Assembly (NCBI RefSeq): GCF_000230835.1
Contig: NZ_CM001240.1
Coordinates: 2,054,501 to 2,118,500 of the forward strand
Reading direction: 5' to 3'
Length of the DNA stretch: 64,000 nt
Origin: Clostridium sp. DL-VIII
Lineage (GTDB): Bacteria > Bacillota > Clostridia > Clostridiales > Clostridiaceae
Made by a program: the position numbers and the translations under genes. Each line of letters starts with the position of its first letter. The stretch's first letter is position 1. The notes below the pieces were generated by a model. The model worked only from the letters and a program-made list of their open reading frames with translations, was not told where the DNA came from and searched no databases. Shown here piece by piece: positions 24,066 through 32,451 of the stretch.

Positions 24066-24578
24066 ATGAAGAAGCAGGATGATGACAATATAGGGTTGGG
24101 GTCTATATTTAGAGGACTAGATAAATTGATAAATATAGTAGGTGACATGCTAGAGAATGAAGAAAGTGAAGTTGATATAAAAGGTGCATTAAATGATCCT
24201 GAAAAAAGTAAAAAAGTTACTGCAAATTATGGAGTTAATATAAAAATAGGAGGAGAAAACTTTAAGGGAATAAAAGATATTAACTCATTCAACAAAATGA
24301 AAGATAGTTATAATAATGAAAAAATTATAGAGCCTGCAACAGATGTATTTGATGAAGAGGAAAGAGTATTAATAGTAATGGAATTACCAGGAGTTAGTGA
24401 AGAAGATATAAAAATTGAAGTTGAAAACAACATATTAAAAATCGAGGCAGAAGTTAATAATAATATTTATATTAAAAATATAAAGCTATCTTTTGTACCT
24501 ATAACAGAAAGTATCACATCACAGCTAAATAATTCAATATATTCAATAATCATAAATAAGACATCTGAGATTAAGTAA
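24066..24578 (+). CDS. Hsp20-domain protein of the gas vesicle cluster (GvpH-like)
   Basis: 170 residues. The N-terminal 95 residues are variable (LGSIFRGLDKLINIVGDMLE, then a charged linker). The C-terminal 75 carry an alpha-crystallin/Hsp20-like domain: PATDVFDEEERVLIVMELPG, then EEDIKIEVENNILKIEAE. Hsp20-type GvpH proteins occur in haloarchaeal clusters, where GvpH is a small heat-shock-like chaperone for aggregation-prone Gvp proteins; the same role is likely. I start at ATG 24066 after GAGGGTGGGG. It precedes an unfoldase, which suggests a chaperone module. Confidence 0.82.
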   Translation: MKKQDDDNIGLGSIFRGLDKLINIVGDMLENEESEVDIKGALNDPEKSKKVTANYGVNIKIGGENFKGIKDINSFNKMKDSYNNEKIIEPATDVFDEEERVLIVMELPGVSEEDIKIEVENNILKIEAEVNNNIYIKNIKLSFVPITESITSQLNNSIYSIIINKTSEIK

Positions 24579-24635
24579 TGTAGTTACTTGGGCTTTAGAG
24601 TTTTTTAAATATGGACAATATAAAGAGGTGTATGT

Positions 24636-26756
24636 ATGTCTGATAATGAAAATAAGTATACGTTGAAAGTTGCAGAAGCATTAGTAAAGGATGTTGGAAA
24701 GGCAATAGTTAGGATAGATCCTAAGGATATTATTAAAATCGGGGCAGCTATAGGGGATATAGTAAAATTAACAGGAAAAAATATAGCAGTTGCAAGAGTA
24801 TTGCCAATTCATCAACAATATAAAGGACAAGGCTTAGTGCAAATGGACGGCATACTAAGGAAGAATGCAGGTGTTGGAGTTGATGAAAATATTGAGATAG
24901 AGCTAGTTAGCTCTAAAAATGCAAATGTGATTGAACTTAGCTCTATTAGTAAGAAATCTAATACATTAAATAATGAAGATTTAAAACATATAAAGAATGC
25001 TATGGAAGGAATACCTGTATTTAAAGGAAACACTTTACGTGTTAAACTGTTAGGTTATTCGTATCAGGATTATACTGTAATATCTACAGAACCTGAAGGA
25101 GCAGTAACAATAAATGAAGCTACAATTCTTAAAGTCAAAAAAGAGGGGATAATTAGGAAAGAAAATGGTGTTTCTTATGAAGATATAGGTGGACTTGAAT
25201 CTCAGATAGAAAAGATTAGAGAAATGATAGAACTTCCATTAAAATATCCAGAAGTTTTTGACAGGCTTGGCATAGAGGCACCTAGAGGAGTGCTTTTATA
25301 TGGATCACCAGGTACAGGAAAGACATTGATTGCGAGAGCAGTAGCCAATGAGACTAATGTATTTTTTATTCATGTAAATGGTCCAGAAATTGTGAATAAA
25401 TACTATGGTGAAAGTGAAGCAAAACTTAGAGAAATATTTGAAAATGCGAGCAATAATGCGCCAAGTATTATTTTCTTAGATGAAATAGATGCCATTTCGC
25501 CTAAGAGAGAAAATTCAAATGGTGATGTGGAGAAAAGAATAGTAGCACAGCTTTTAGCATTAATGGATGGGCTTAAAGATAGAGGTCAAGTAATAGTAAT
25601 TGGAGCTACAAATCTACCTAATTCAATTGATCCGGCGCTTAGAAGGCCAGGAAGATTTGATAGAGAAATTGAAGTTGGTATACCGGATAAAAATAGCAGA
25701 TTGAAGATTTTAAATGTTCATACTAGAGATATGCCCCTTAGTGAAACCGTTGAATTAGACAAACTGGCAGAATTAACTCATGGATTCGTTGGCGCTGATT
25801 TGCAGGCTTTATGCAGGGAAGCAGCCATGACAGCTCTTAGAAAAATTTTTCCTCAAATAGACTTTTCTACTTCTAATATACCATATGATAAGATTTCAAC
25901 TTTAAAAGTAACTATGGATGATTTCTATAAATCTCTTCAAGATATTGAGCCTTCAGCTATAAGAGAAGTTTTTGTAGATATACCAAATGTAAGATTTGAT
26001 GATATAGGAGGCTTACAGAACATAAAGGATGAAATAACCAGATCAATTGTATGGCCAACTCAATATGAAGAGTTATATAAGAAATTTGGATGCAGAGCTC
26101 CTAAAGGGATTATTTTTCATGGACTACCTGGTACTGGAAAGACACTTATGGCAAAGGCTATTGCATCTTTGAATAATGCAAATTTTATTTCAGTAAAAGG
26201 TCCTGAACTCTTATCAAAGTGGGTAGGCGAATCAGAAAAAGGGTTAAGAGAGATTTTTAAAAAGGCAAAACAAGCAGCACCTTGTGTCATTTTTTTTGAT
26301 GAGATAGATTCTATTGTGCCAGCAAGGGGAAGAGTATCAGATGGAAGTGCTACTGAAAGAATGCTTTGTCAAATGCTAACAGAAATAGATGGAGTAGAAG
26401 ACTTAAACGGTGTTTTAATATTAGGAGCTACAAACAGACTAGATATAATTGATCCGGCATTATTAAGACCTGGAAGATTTGGGATGACTTTAGAGTTTAA
26501 AGAACCAACTCTTGAGGAAAGAATAGAAATACTTAAAATTCATTTAAAGGGAAAGCCAATTGCTGATGATGTTGATCTAATTGAACTTGCAGAGGCCACT
26601 GACGGCTTTACAGGTGCAGATATAATGGAAATATGCCAAAAAGCGGCTTTAGAAGCTTTAGCAGATTATATATATAATGTTGAAACTGATGATTCAAATG
26701 AAAAACCAGCAGTCATTAAATATGTACATTTTAAAAATATAATCAAAAGTAGGTGA
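24636..26756 (+). CDS. CDC48/VAT-type double AAA+ ATPase in the gas vesicle operon
   Basis: 706 residues with full CDC48/p97/VAT architecture. The N-domain (about 1-180) starts [19 protein letters not shown]1 has Walker A GSPGTGKT at 223-230 and Walker B IIFLDEID at 278-285; D2 has GLPGTGKT at 496-503 and VIFFDEID at 551-558. Each ring also has [10 protein letters not shown] or RPGRFG-type arginine-finger regions. These hexamers unfold or remodel proteins with ATP. It lies 57 bp after the Hsp20 gene and 4 bp before gvpF, so it is embedded in the operon. CDC48 is typical of archaea; its use here is likely remodelling of GvpA/J/S aggregates (inference). Confidence 0.92.
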   Translation: MSDNENKYTLKVAEALVKDVGKAIVRIDPKDIIKIGAAIGDIVKLTGKNIAVARVLPIHQQYKGQGLVQMDGILRKNAGVGVDENIEIELVSSKNANVIELSSISKKSNTLNNEDLKHIKNAMEGIPVFKGNTLRVKLLGYSYQDYTVISTEPEGAVTINEATILKVKKEGIIRKENGVSYEDIGGLESQIEKIREMIELPLKYPEVFDRLGIEAPRGVLLYGSPGTGKTLIARAVANETNVFFIHVNGPEIVNKYYGESEAKLREIFENASNNAPSIIFLDEIDAISPKRENSNGDVEKRIVAQLLALMDGLKDRGQVIVIGATNLPNSIDPALRRPGRFDREIEVGIPDKNSRLKILNVHTRDMPLSETVELDKLAELTHGFVGADLQALCREAAMTALRKIFPQIDFSTSNIPYDKISTLKVTMDDFYKSLQDIEPSAIREVFVDIPNVRFDDIGGLQNIKDEITRSIVWPTQYEELYKKFGCRAPKGIIFHGLPGTGKTLMAKAIASLNNANFISVKGPELLSKWVGESEKGLREIFKKAKQAAPCVIFFDEIDSIVPARGRVSDGSATERMLCQMLTEIDGVEDLNGVLILGATNRLDIIDPALLRPGRFGMTLEFKEPTLEERIEILKIHLKGKPIADDVDLIELAEATDGFTGADIMEICQKAALEALADYIYNVETDDSNEKPAVIKYVHFKNIIKSR

Positions 26757-26760
26757 TTAA

Positions 26761-27507
26761 ATGACAGCATTTGGAAAGTATATCTATTGCTTTATTAAAG
26801 AAAAGGAAAAGGTGAATTTTGGAAATTCAAAACTAGGGAATTTAAATGCACCTGTTTATACAATTCCATATAAAGAAATATCTGCGGTTGTGAGTGAAGT
26901 TCCAATAATTGATTATGATCCAACTAGAAAGAATATATTGGCTTATGAAGAGATTATAATTAGAGTTATGAAAGAGCACACTATTCTTCCGGTTGCTTTT
27001 GGAACAGTTGGGAATAGCAAGAAAGATGTAGAAAATATTATAAGTAATAATTATAATAAATTTCAAGAACACTTAGAGTTTTTTAAGGATAAAATGGAAG
27101 TTGGACTTACGATAAAATGGAGTAATGATTATTTTAATGATGATATAGAAACCGAGGAAATAAAAAAATTAAAGAAGATTGTTGAAGGAAAAGATGAAAA
27201 TAAAGTATTAAACGAAAAGATACAATTAGGAAGATTAGTTCAGGAGTCAATATTCTCAAAACGTAAAGAGTATAATGATAGTATTTATGAGCCTTTAAAA
27301 AAATTAAGTGCAAACAGTAATATTAAAGATAAACTTCCTATTAAGACTGTACTTATTTCTTATTTTTTAATCAATAAATCTATGGAAGATGATTTTGATA
27401 AAAAAGTTGAGGCCTTAGCGGATAAATATAAGGATAAGTTACTTTTTAATTATACCGGACCGTGGCCACCATATAATTTTGTTGATATAAGCATTAATAT
27501 GAGTTAG
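26761..27507 (+). CDS. gvpF: Gas vesicle accessory protein GvpF/GvpL family (GvpF position)
   Basis: 248 residues. KYIYCFIKEKE at the N-terminus, ILAYEEIIIRVMKEHTILPVAFGTV in the middle and NYTGPWPPYNFVDI at the end are GvpF/L family signatures. GvpF of cyanobacteria is a minor vesicle component on the inner wall and helps recruit GvpA. The gene starts 4 bp after the CDC48 stop, showing tight translational coupling. A second, N-terminally extended family member lies at 29356. A strong terminator follows, so gvpG onward may depend on readthrough or its own promoter. Confidence 0.93.
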   Translation: MTAFGKYIYCFIKEKEKVNFGNSKLGNLNAPVYTIPYKEISAVVSEVPIIDYDPTRKNILAYEEIIIRVMKEHTILPVAFGTVGNSKKDVENIISNNYNKFQEHLEFFKDKMEVGLTIKWSNDYFNDDIETEEIKKLKKIVEGKDENKVLNEKIQLGRLVQESIFSKRKEYNDSIYEPLKKLSANSNIKDKLPIKTVLISYFLINKSMEDDFDKKVEALADKYKDKLLFNYTGPWPPYNFVDISINMS

Positions 27508-27615
27508 GATAACTTTAACATGTTGAAGTAAAAAACGGAAATATTTAGTATTGTTTTCTGGGGTAATAAAAAAGCAGATAAAATTATTTGCCTATTTTAC
27601 GCCATATTGTGTCAA

Positions 27616-27659
27616 CAAGTTATGCTAATAGTTTTGCTATGAGCATAGCTTGTTTTTTG
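27616..27659 (+). terminator. Terminator between gvpF and gvpG
   Basis: CAAGTTATGCT and AGCATAGCTTG form an 11-bp stem (one G-U) with a 15-base loop and TTTTTT. It divides the cluster into two transcription units. Confidence 0.82.
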
Positions 27660-27731
27660 TTTTTAGAGTCTTAAAAAGTACAATTTAATATAAGTTATAT
27701 TGCTTTAAATAGTGATTATGGAGGAAAGCGT

Positions 27732-27956
27732 ATGTGGTTTTTTAACAGGATAATAGATGTGTTTGATGTTATATATAAAGAGGGCGAAAAAGAAATGTTA
27801 GATGAAGGCAAATACAAGGAAATGCTTAATGAACTATATGAAAAGCTGGATAGTGGCGAAATAGATGAAGAAACATATGAAAAGATAGAAGGAGAATTAC
27901 TCAATATATTAAGAGAAATAAGGGAATATAAAAGAGAGAATCAAATAGTAGATTAG
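27732..27956 (+). CDS. gvpG: Gas vesicle protein GvpG
   Basis: 74 residues, almost all helical and acidic: MWFFNRIIDVFDVIYKEGEK, then YEKLDSGEIDEETYEKIEGELL. The small, charged, coiled-coil nature and position next to GvpF/L fit GvpG, an accessory protein that binds GvpF/L and GvpS/J complexes during nucleation. RBS TATGGAGGAAAG. It starts the second transcription unit after the terminator at 27616. Confidence 0.88.
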   Translation: MWFFNRIIDVFDVIYKEGEKEMLDEGKYKEMLNELYEKLDSGEIDEETYEKIEGELLNILREIREYKRENQIVD

Positions 27957-28022
27957 AAAGTGTAATATTTAGTAAAGTATTTGAATATAGATACTGTGAG
28001 ATTTAAAAAAGGAAGCGATAAT

Positions 28023-28406
28023 ATGATAGAGGCGAGTCGAGACAAAAATGAAAGAGGAAGTTTGGTAGATGTAATTGATAGACTTTTAGATAAAGGATTA
28101 GTAATTAATGCAGATATAACGGTGTCTGTAGCAGGAGTAGAATTGTTAGGTGTTAAAGTAAGAGCAGCTCTTGCTTCATTTGCTACTGCAGCAAAATATG
28201 GGCTTGAATTTCCATCAGGTACTAATACAGAAACAGCTGCATGGAAAGAGACACAAGCCGGCATAGAAACATGTCCTCAATGTGGTAAAGAAGTAAACAA
28301 AGAAGAGTTGCTTGATGAATGCTGTCCATGGTGTGGATGGGTTAGTGCAAAAGCAAAGAGAGGTTTAGAAGAAAAACAAAAAGCAGTGATACCAGCTTCT
28401 AATTAA
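28023..28406 (+). CDS. gvpJ: GvpJ/GvpS-like protein with C-terminal zinc ribbon
   Basis: 127 residues. Residues 12-60 are a GvpA-like fold (SLVDVIDRLLDKGLVINADITVSVAGVELLGVKVRAAL), of the J/M/S branch that nucleates or caps vesicles. The C-terminus carries a zinc ribbon, CPQCG at 84-88 and CPWCG at 101-105. The start at ATG 28023 follows AAAGGAAGCG; an upstream TTG has no ribosome site. The zinc ribbon recurs in the last gene of the cluster, so the two probably share a partner. Assignment to J rather than S is uncertain. Confidence 0.85.
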   Translation: MIEASRDKNERGSLVDVIDRLLDKGLVINADITVSVAGVELLGVKVRAALASFATAAKYGLEFPSGTNTETAAWKETQAGIETCPQCGKEVNKEELLDECCPWCGWVSAKAKRGLEEKQKAVIPASN

Positions 28407-28467
28407 TAGCAGAAAAATAATATTTCTTATGAATGTTAATACCATATGAAATGAAAAGGAGAGTAAT

Positions 28468-28944
28468 ATGGAAGAACAATCAAAAAAAAATATAAAATTT
28501 TTTATGGATTCTTTAGATGAAAAAAGTAGAAAAATATTATGGTATTTTAGGTGGCATAAACATTGTAGACTCTCCAAATTAGTTAAGCTTATAGATGCTT
28601 CTACTGATATGGAGGTTTTATATATTTTGAAAGAAATAATAAATGCTACAGCGCAGGAACTATTAGGAAGGCCAATACTTGAATTTAATGAATCAAAGAT
28701 AGATCACTTTACTGGTGAAAAAATACTTTTCAGCTGGTGGTTATTAGATTATCCAGAAGATGAAGAGTTATTAGAGATGGGAAAAAATGAACCATTAGCG
28801 GATGTTTTCGATGAAGGGGATCAAATAGTTGTTGTTTTTGATATATCTCCATCTATACAAGTACTTGAAGACAAGGTGAAGATAGAACAACGCAATGGTA
28901 TATTAAGCATTCGATTAGATAAGGTATCTCAAAAAAGTCACTAG
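28468..28944 (+). CDS. Gas vesicle cluster protein with degenerate Hsp20-like C-terminus
   Basis: 158 residues. The first about 90 residues are helical (DEKSRKILWYFRWHKHCRLSK onward) and could be a winged-helix-like or unrelated helical domain. The C-terminal 50 residues, PLADVFDEGDQIVVVFDISP to GILSIRLDK, parallel the Hsp20-like part of the 24066 gene, though shortened. I do not recognise a named Gvp family. Position between gvpJ and gvpK, with RBS AAAGGAGAG, argues that it is a cluster component. It may be a co-chaperone or a regulator; neither is proven. Confidence 0.65.
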   Translation: MEEQSKKNIKFFMDSLDEKSRKILWYFRWHKHCRLSKLVKLIDASTDMEVLYILKEIINATAQELLGRPILEFNESKIDHFTGEKILFSWWLLDYPEDEELLEMGKNEPLADVFDEGDQIVVVFDISPSIQVLEDKVKIEQRNGILSIRLDKVSQKSH

Positions 28945-29016
28945 ACATATTGAGATACAGGCATTTCATGCATCACTGTAAACTTAGAAAATTTAAACAA
29001 TGGAAAGAGGAAAGAT

Positions 29017-29328
29017 ATGGCGCTTGATATAAACGAGGATAATTTAAAACATGGATTATTAGGATTAATAATGGCCTTGCTCGAAATAATTAGAGATGCT
29101 TTAAAGCACCAAGCTCGAGCAAGAATTAAAAGTGGAATTTTAACTGAAGAGGAAATAGAAAGACTAGGAAGTGCACTTATGGAGTTAGACATAGCAATTG
29201 AGGAAATAAAAGAAGAACAGGGGATCACTGAATCTGTTAAAGGTGTTAGAGATGGACTAGATGAAATTGTGGATAGTGTTGTAGATAGACTTCTTAATCC
29301 AGAGAGATGGGAAGATGAAGTTGAATAA
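29017..29328 (+). CDS. gvpK: Gas vesicle protein GvpK
   Basis: 103 residues, mostly helical: DNLKHGLLGLIMALLEIIRDALKHQARARI and EEIERLGSALMELDIAIEEI are GvpK hallmarks. GvpK is an essential accessory protein of almost all gas vesicle clusters. RBS GGAAAGAGGAA. It is followed 27 bp later by gvpL, in one operon with gvpG and gvpJ. Confidence 0.93.
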   Translation: MALDINEDNLKHGLLGLIMALLEIIRDALKHQARARIKSGILTEEEIERLGSALMELDIAIEEIKEEQGITESVKGVRDGLDEIVDSVVDRLLNPERWEDEVE

Positions 29329-29355
29329 AATATTAGAAAAAAGGCAGGAGAAATT

Positions 29356-30558
29356 ATGGAGTATATTTATATAGCTTTGATTTTACAGGAACTTGGAAAA
29401 GAAATAAATGAGATAAATATACAAAAGGTGCTTGAGGCATTGGAAGTTGATGTGGATGATAGTAAAATTCAGCTAATGATTTTAACATTGGGTATGTTTT
29501 CAGGTAAGAACATAAAAAAAAAGAGAAAAGTTGATAAAATAGATGTCTTAGGAAAGCTGGCAAATTTAGAAAATAAATTTGAGGTTGTACAAAATTCTAT
29601 AAAAAAGGCAGATAAAAAAATTAATAAGTTCAATAAAGAACAGATAGATGATACTGAAAATAAAAAACACGAGGAAGAAGTTAAAGCGCCGATAGAATTT
29701 AAACATATTGAAGTGGCAGAGAACAATATTCCTATAAATGAAAGTATTCTAGAAGATGAAGTTAATGATGAAAAAACGGCTTTATATGTTTATGGGATAG
29801 CAGACAAAGGAGCACCAGAAAACTTCGGAGAAATAGGACTTGATAAGGCTGAAGTGTGCACTATACAATATAGAGATATGTGCATAGCAGTCCATAGATG
29901 TTTACCAGAACCATATCAATCAGAGGACAATGAGGTAGTAAAGAATTGGCTCTTTACTCAGCAGGAAGTTTTAGATGCCATATGGGAAAAATATGGAGTA
30001 GTACTTCCTATGGGCTTTGATATGATTATTGAAGGAAAAAGTGGAAGGAGCTCTAGAGAAGAATTAAAAGTATGGATAGATGAAAATTATGATGATTTCC
30101 ATCAAAAAATAATTAAACTTAAGAATAAAAGAGAATACGGAGTTCAAGTAATGATTGATACAGAAGATTTAAGTACAAAACTTTTAGAAACAAATGAAGA
30201 GCTTATGAGAAAAAAGAAAGAAATAGATGCGATGCCTCAGGGAATAGCCTATATGGAGAGGGAACAGCTCAAAGATTTAGTTAAAGAAAAGATTGAGGAA
30301 ACAGCTGATTCATATTTTAAAGAATTTTATAGCATGGTAAAGGCATGCACAGAAGATATTGTAATAGGAAAGACTAAAAAAGTTGAAGGAAACAAACAGA
30401 TGATTATGAATTTATCTTGTTTGGTTAGAACAGATAAGGTCGCAAAATTAGGTGAAGAGCTTGAAAAAATAGAACATAAAGATGGTGTATCAATAAGATT
30501 TAGTGGGCCATGGGCACCTTTTAGTTTTGTTACACCGGAAAAAAGGGGAGAAGAATGA
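29356..30558 (+). CDS. gvpL: GvpL/GvpF family protein with N-terminal archaeal P1/L12-like domain
   Basis: 400 residues in three parts. Residues 1-50, MEYIYIALILQELGKEINEI onward with KVLEALEVDVDD, closely resemble the N-terminal dimerisation domain of archaeal ribosomal stalk protein P1/L12 (memory of the family; not searched). Residues about 60-130 are a charged coiled-coil linker. Residues 141-397 are GvpF/L: TALYVYGIADKGAP, GVVLPMGFDMII, and SGPWAPFSFV at the end. The ordinary GvpF here lacks the extension. The added domain probably mediates dimerisation. RBS AGGAGAAATT; it overlaps the next gene by 4 bp (ATGA). Confidence 0.9.
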   Translation: MEYIYIALILQELGKEINEINIQKVLEALEVDVDDSKIQLMILTLGMFSGKNIKKKRKVDKIDVLGKLANLENKFEVVQNSIKKADKKINKFNKEQIDDTENKKHEEEVKAPIEFKHIEVAENNIPINESILEDEVNDEKTALYVYGIADKGAPENFGEIGLDKAEVCTIQYRDMCIAVHRCLPEPYQSEDNEVVKNWLFTQQEVLDAIWEKYGVVLPMGFDMIIEGKSGRSSREELKVWIDENYDDFHQKIIKLKNKREYGVQVMIDTEDLSTKLLETNEELMRKKKEIDAMPQGIAYMEREQLKDLVKEKIEETADSYFKEFYSMVKACTEDIVIGKTKKVEGNKQMIMNLSCLVRTDKVAKLGEELEKIEHKDGVSIRFSGPWAPFSFVTPEKRGEE

Positions 30559-30938
30559 ATAAAATTGACATAGATAAAGGTGAAAAAATTATCTTATGGT
30601 CACAAGGTTCATTGTGGGTAAGAGATTCTTGGAGGCAAGGTTATTTTTTTCTTACCAGCAGACGTATAGTTTTCAATAATGTAGCTAAGAAAACACTTGA
30701 AATTAAGCTAAATAACATAATAAAGCTTGGAATTGAGAAGAGGGTATGGATTTTAGGAATAAGGATAAGGCAGTTATGTATAGACTTCGAAGATGAGCAA
30801 GGAAATAAGCGGGCATTTATAGCTTTAGGAAAACCTAAAACATGGAGCAGTGCAATTAAGGATAGCATGACACTATCCATAGCAGAGAGGGGAATTTTTA
30901 ATGGAACCGACTCGGAGTCCGCAGACAACACTTACTGA
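30555..30938 (+). CDS. GRAM/PH-like domain protein of the gas vesicle cluster
   Basis: 127 residues. A single GRAM-like PH-fold domain: KIILWSQGSLWVRDSWRQGYFFLTSRRIVFNN, then TLEIKLNNIIKLGI and a C-terminal helix. GRAM domains bind lipids or proteins. The start ATG overlaps the gvpL stop (ATGA), and the gene's 3' end overlaps the next gvp gene by 38 bp, so it is translationally locked into the operon. The same domain type occurs twice in the next protein, suggesting a shared function. I do not know a named Gvp protein of this type. Confidence 0.75.
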   Translation: MNKIDIDKGEKIILWSQGSLWVRDSWRQGYFFLTSRRIVFNNVAKKTLEIKLNNIIKLGIEKRVWILGIRIRQLCIDFEDEQGNKRAFIALGKPKTWSSAIKDSMTLSIAERGIFNGTDSESADNTY

Positions 30939-31992
30939 CTTATTAGATAGAATTCTTGATAAAGGTATTTTATTGGATACAGATATAATAATATCTGTAT
31001 CAGGAATACCATTACTTGGTGTGAATCTAAAGCTTGCCTTAGCTGGTATAGAAACAATGCTTGAATATGGAATTATGAAGGACTGGGATGAAGCTCAACG
31101 TGCTATAGCTGCAAAAGAAGAACGAGAATCTGCCCCTCCTCTAACAGCTGATGAATATGTTATTTTCTCTACATTTGGAACTCATTGGTATAGTAAGGGA
31201 ATATATGAATGCTGGAGACCTGGAACTATATATATTACAAACAAACGATTGCTTATGTTTAGAAAACTACCAGCTGAAATTTTATTTCAAACAAATTATG
31301 AAGATATAAAGGCAATCGACATCAAAGAGAAACCACATTATACAGGTATAGACAGAAAGGAAATTTATCTTTTGTTAAAGGAAGATGAGGTAATGCCTTT
31401 GCACTCAAATGATGTTGAAAAACTAAAGGAAGCAATAGAAAACACATTAAAAACAAAGAGAATTATTTTGGAGAATAATATTGCTGTTCCAGATAAAAAA
31501 GAACCAATTGGGGAGTACTTGCAGAAAGAAGAAAATTTAATTGATGATGATAAATTATGGTATTTGATGTCTGAGAAAGTTAACGGGAAAGTTGAAAATC
31601 AGTGGAAAGCAGGTCACTTGTATCTCACCGATAAAAGGCTGTGCTGGTGGTATGAGTTTGATAAAAAAATGCTTTTTGATCTTCAGACAGATAAAATTAT
31701 TAATGTAACTATAGAAGGTGGCGCTTTAGGAAATACATTAGTAGGAGAAAAATCTATTTTTATATTATATCGAGATAAAGATAAAAATAAGGTGGCATGC
31801 TTCTCGGGTAATGACGAGCTTATAGCAAAGTGGAAAAAAATTCTTGATGAACAAGTAAAGGAATATGAATCACCACAAAATATCGAGACTTGTCCTAGAT
31901 GTGGTAAGAAAGAAAATAGAGATAAGCTGTTAAAGGAAGGATGTCCGCGATGTGGATGGGTAAGTCATAGAATTAATAAAGCAAGGCTTTAA
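30901..31992 (+). CDS. GvpJ/GvpS fused to two GRAM-like domains and a zinc ribbon
   Basis: 363 residues. Residues 8-58 are a GvpJ/S-type GvpA fold ([20 protein letters not shown]). Residues about 84-185 are GRAM-like domain 1 (CWRPGTIYITNKRLLMF) and about 212-315 GRAM-like domain 2 (WKAGHLYLTDKRLCWW). The zinc ribbon at the end has Cys331, Cys334, Cys348 and Cys351. The minor vesicle protein thus carries a large soluble head that could tether vesicles to lipid or protein. It overlaps the preceding GRAM gene, and a strong terminator follows. No usual GvpS has this architecture, so the role is inference. Confidence 0.85.
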   Translation: MEPTRSPQTTLTDLLDRILDKGILLDTDIIISVSGIPLLGVNLKLALAGIETMLEYGIMKDWDEAQRAIAAKEERESAPPLTADEYVIFSTFGTHWYSKGIYECWRPGTIYITNKRLLMFRKLPAEILFQTNYEDIKAIDIKEKPHYTGIDRKEIYLLLKEDEVMPLHSNDVEKLKEAIENTLKTKRIILENNIAVPDKKEPIGEYLQKEENLIDDDKLWYLMSEKVNGKVENQWKAGHLYLTDKRLCWWYEFDKKMLFDLQTDKIINVTIEGGALGNTLVGEKSIFILYRDKDKNKVACFSGNDELIAKWKKILDEQVKEYESPQNIETCPRCGKKENRDKLLKEGCPRCGWVSHRINKARL

Positions 31993-32037
31993 TAATTTTT
32001 TGATTTCTATATATTATATAAAAATTAAAGAATTTCT

Positions 32038-32075
32038 AAAGCTGAAAGCTAAATATATAGCTTTCAGCTTTTAAT
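32038..32075. terminator. Terminator closing the gas vesicle cluster
   Basis: AAAGCTGAAAGCTA and TAGCTTTCAGCTTT pair perfectly over 14 bp with a 6-base loop, with T on one side and A on the other. It serves the gvp operon and the convergent DUF1540 gene. Confidence 0.88.
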
Positions 32076-32088
32076 AATATGAGGTAAA

Positions 32089-32409
32089 TTATTTTTTAGA
32101 ATCAAAGCTGGAACATCTTGTTTCGGAATATAATTGAGAGCCATAACCGGATACGCTTATAGAGTTTAATTCGCAAAGTTTATTGTAGTTATGAGTACAA
32201 CTTTGAACATTACAGGTTAAAGAATCACATTGACCACTTGAATTTGTATTATCAGTTAAATTGCTGTAATGAGCTTCATTTAAGAATGATCCGCAACAGG
32301 TTCCTCGTTCTGTACTTGCAGACATTCCACCAATATCAACTCTATTTGAATAGCATAGGCCAGATTTATTATGTGAACAATTGGTTACATCACAACTGAT
32401 TTTTTCCAT
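32089..32409 (-). CDS. DUF1540 double-domain Cys-rich protein
   Basis: About 106 residues from ATG 32409, 10 bases after AAGGAG; a GTG three codons upstream overlaps that site. Two copies of a Cys-rich motif (SCDVTNCSHNKSGLCYSN; TCNVQSCTHNYNKLCELN) with conserved Cys spacing define DUF1540, a clostridial family thought to bind metal. It is followed by a bidirectional terminator and lies just downstream of reverse rubrerythrin on the same strand. Function is unknown. Confidence 0.85.
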   Translation of the reverse strand: MEKISCDVTNCSHNKSGLCYSNRVDIGGMSASTERGTCCGSFLNEAHYSNLTDNTNSSGQCDSLTCNVQSCTHNYNKLCELNSISVSGYGSQLYSETRCSSFDSKK

Positions 32410-32451
32410 AAAAAACACACTCCTTAATATAAGTTTAATTTAGTTATAATA

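Noticed and set aside
21269..31992. A gvpC or known gvp regulator (gvpD/gvpE-type)
   Set aside because: No protein with GvpC repeats or a GvpD/E match was found; regulation is left open.
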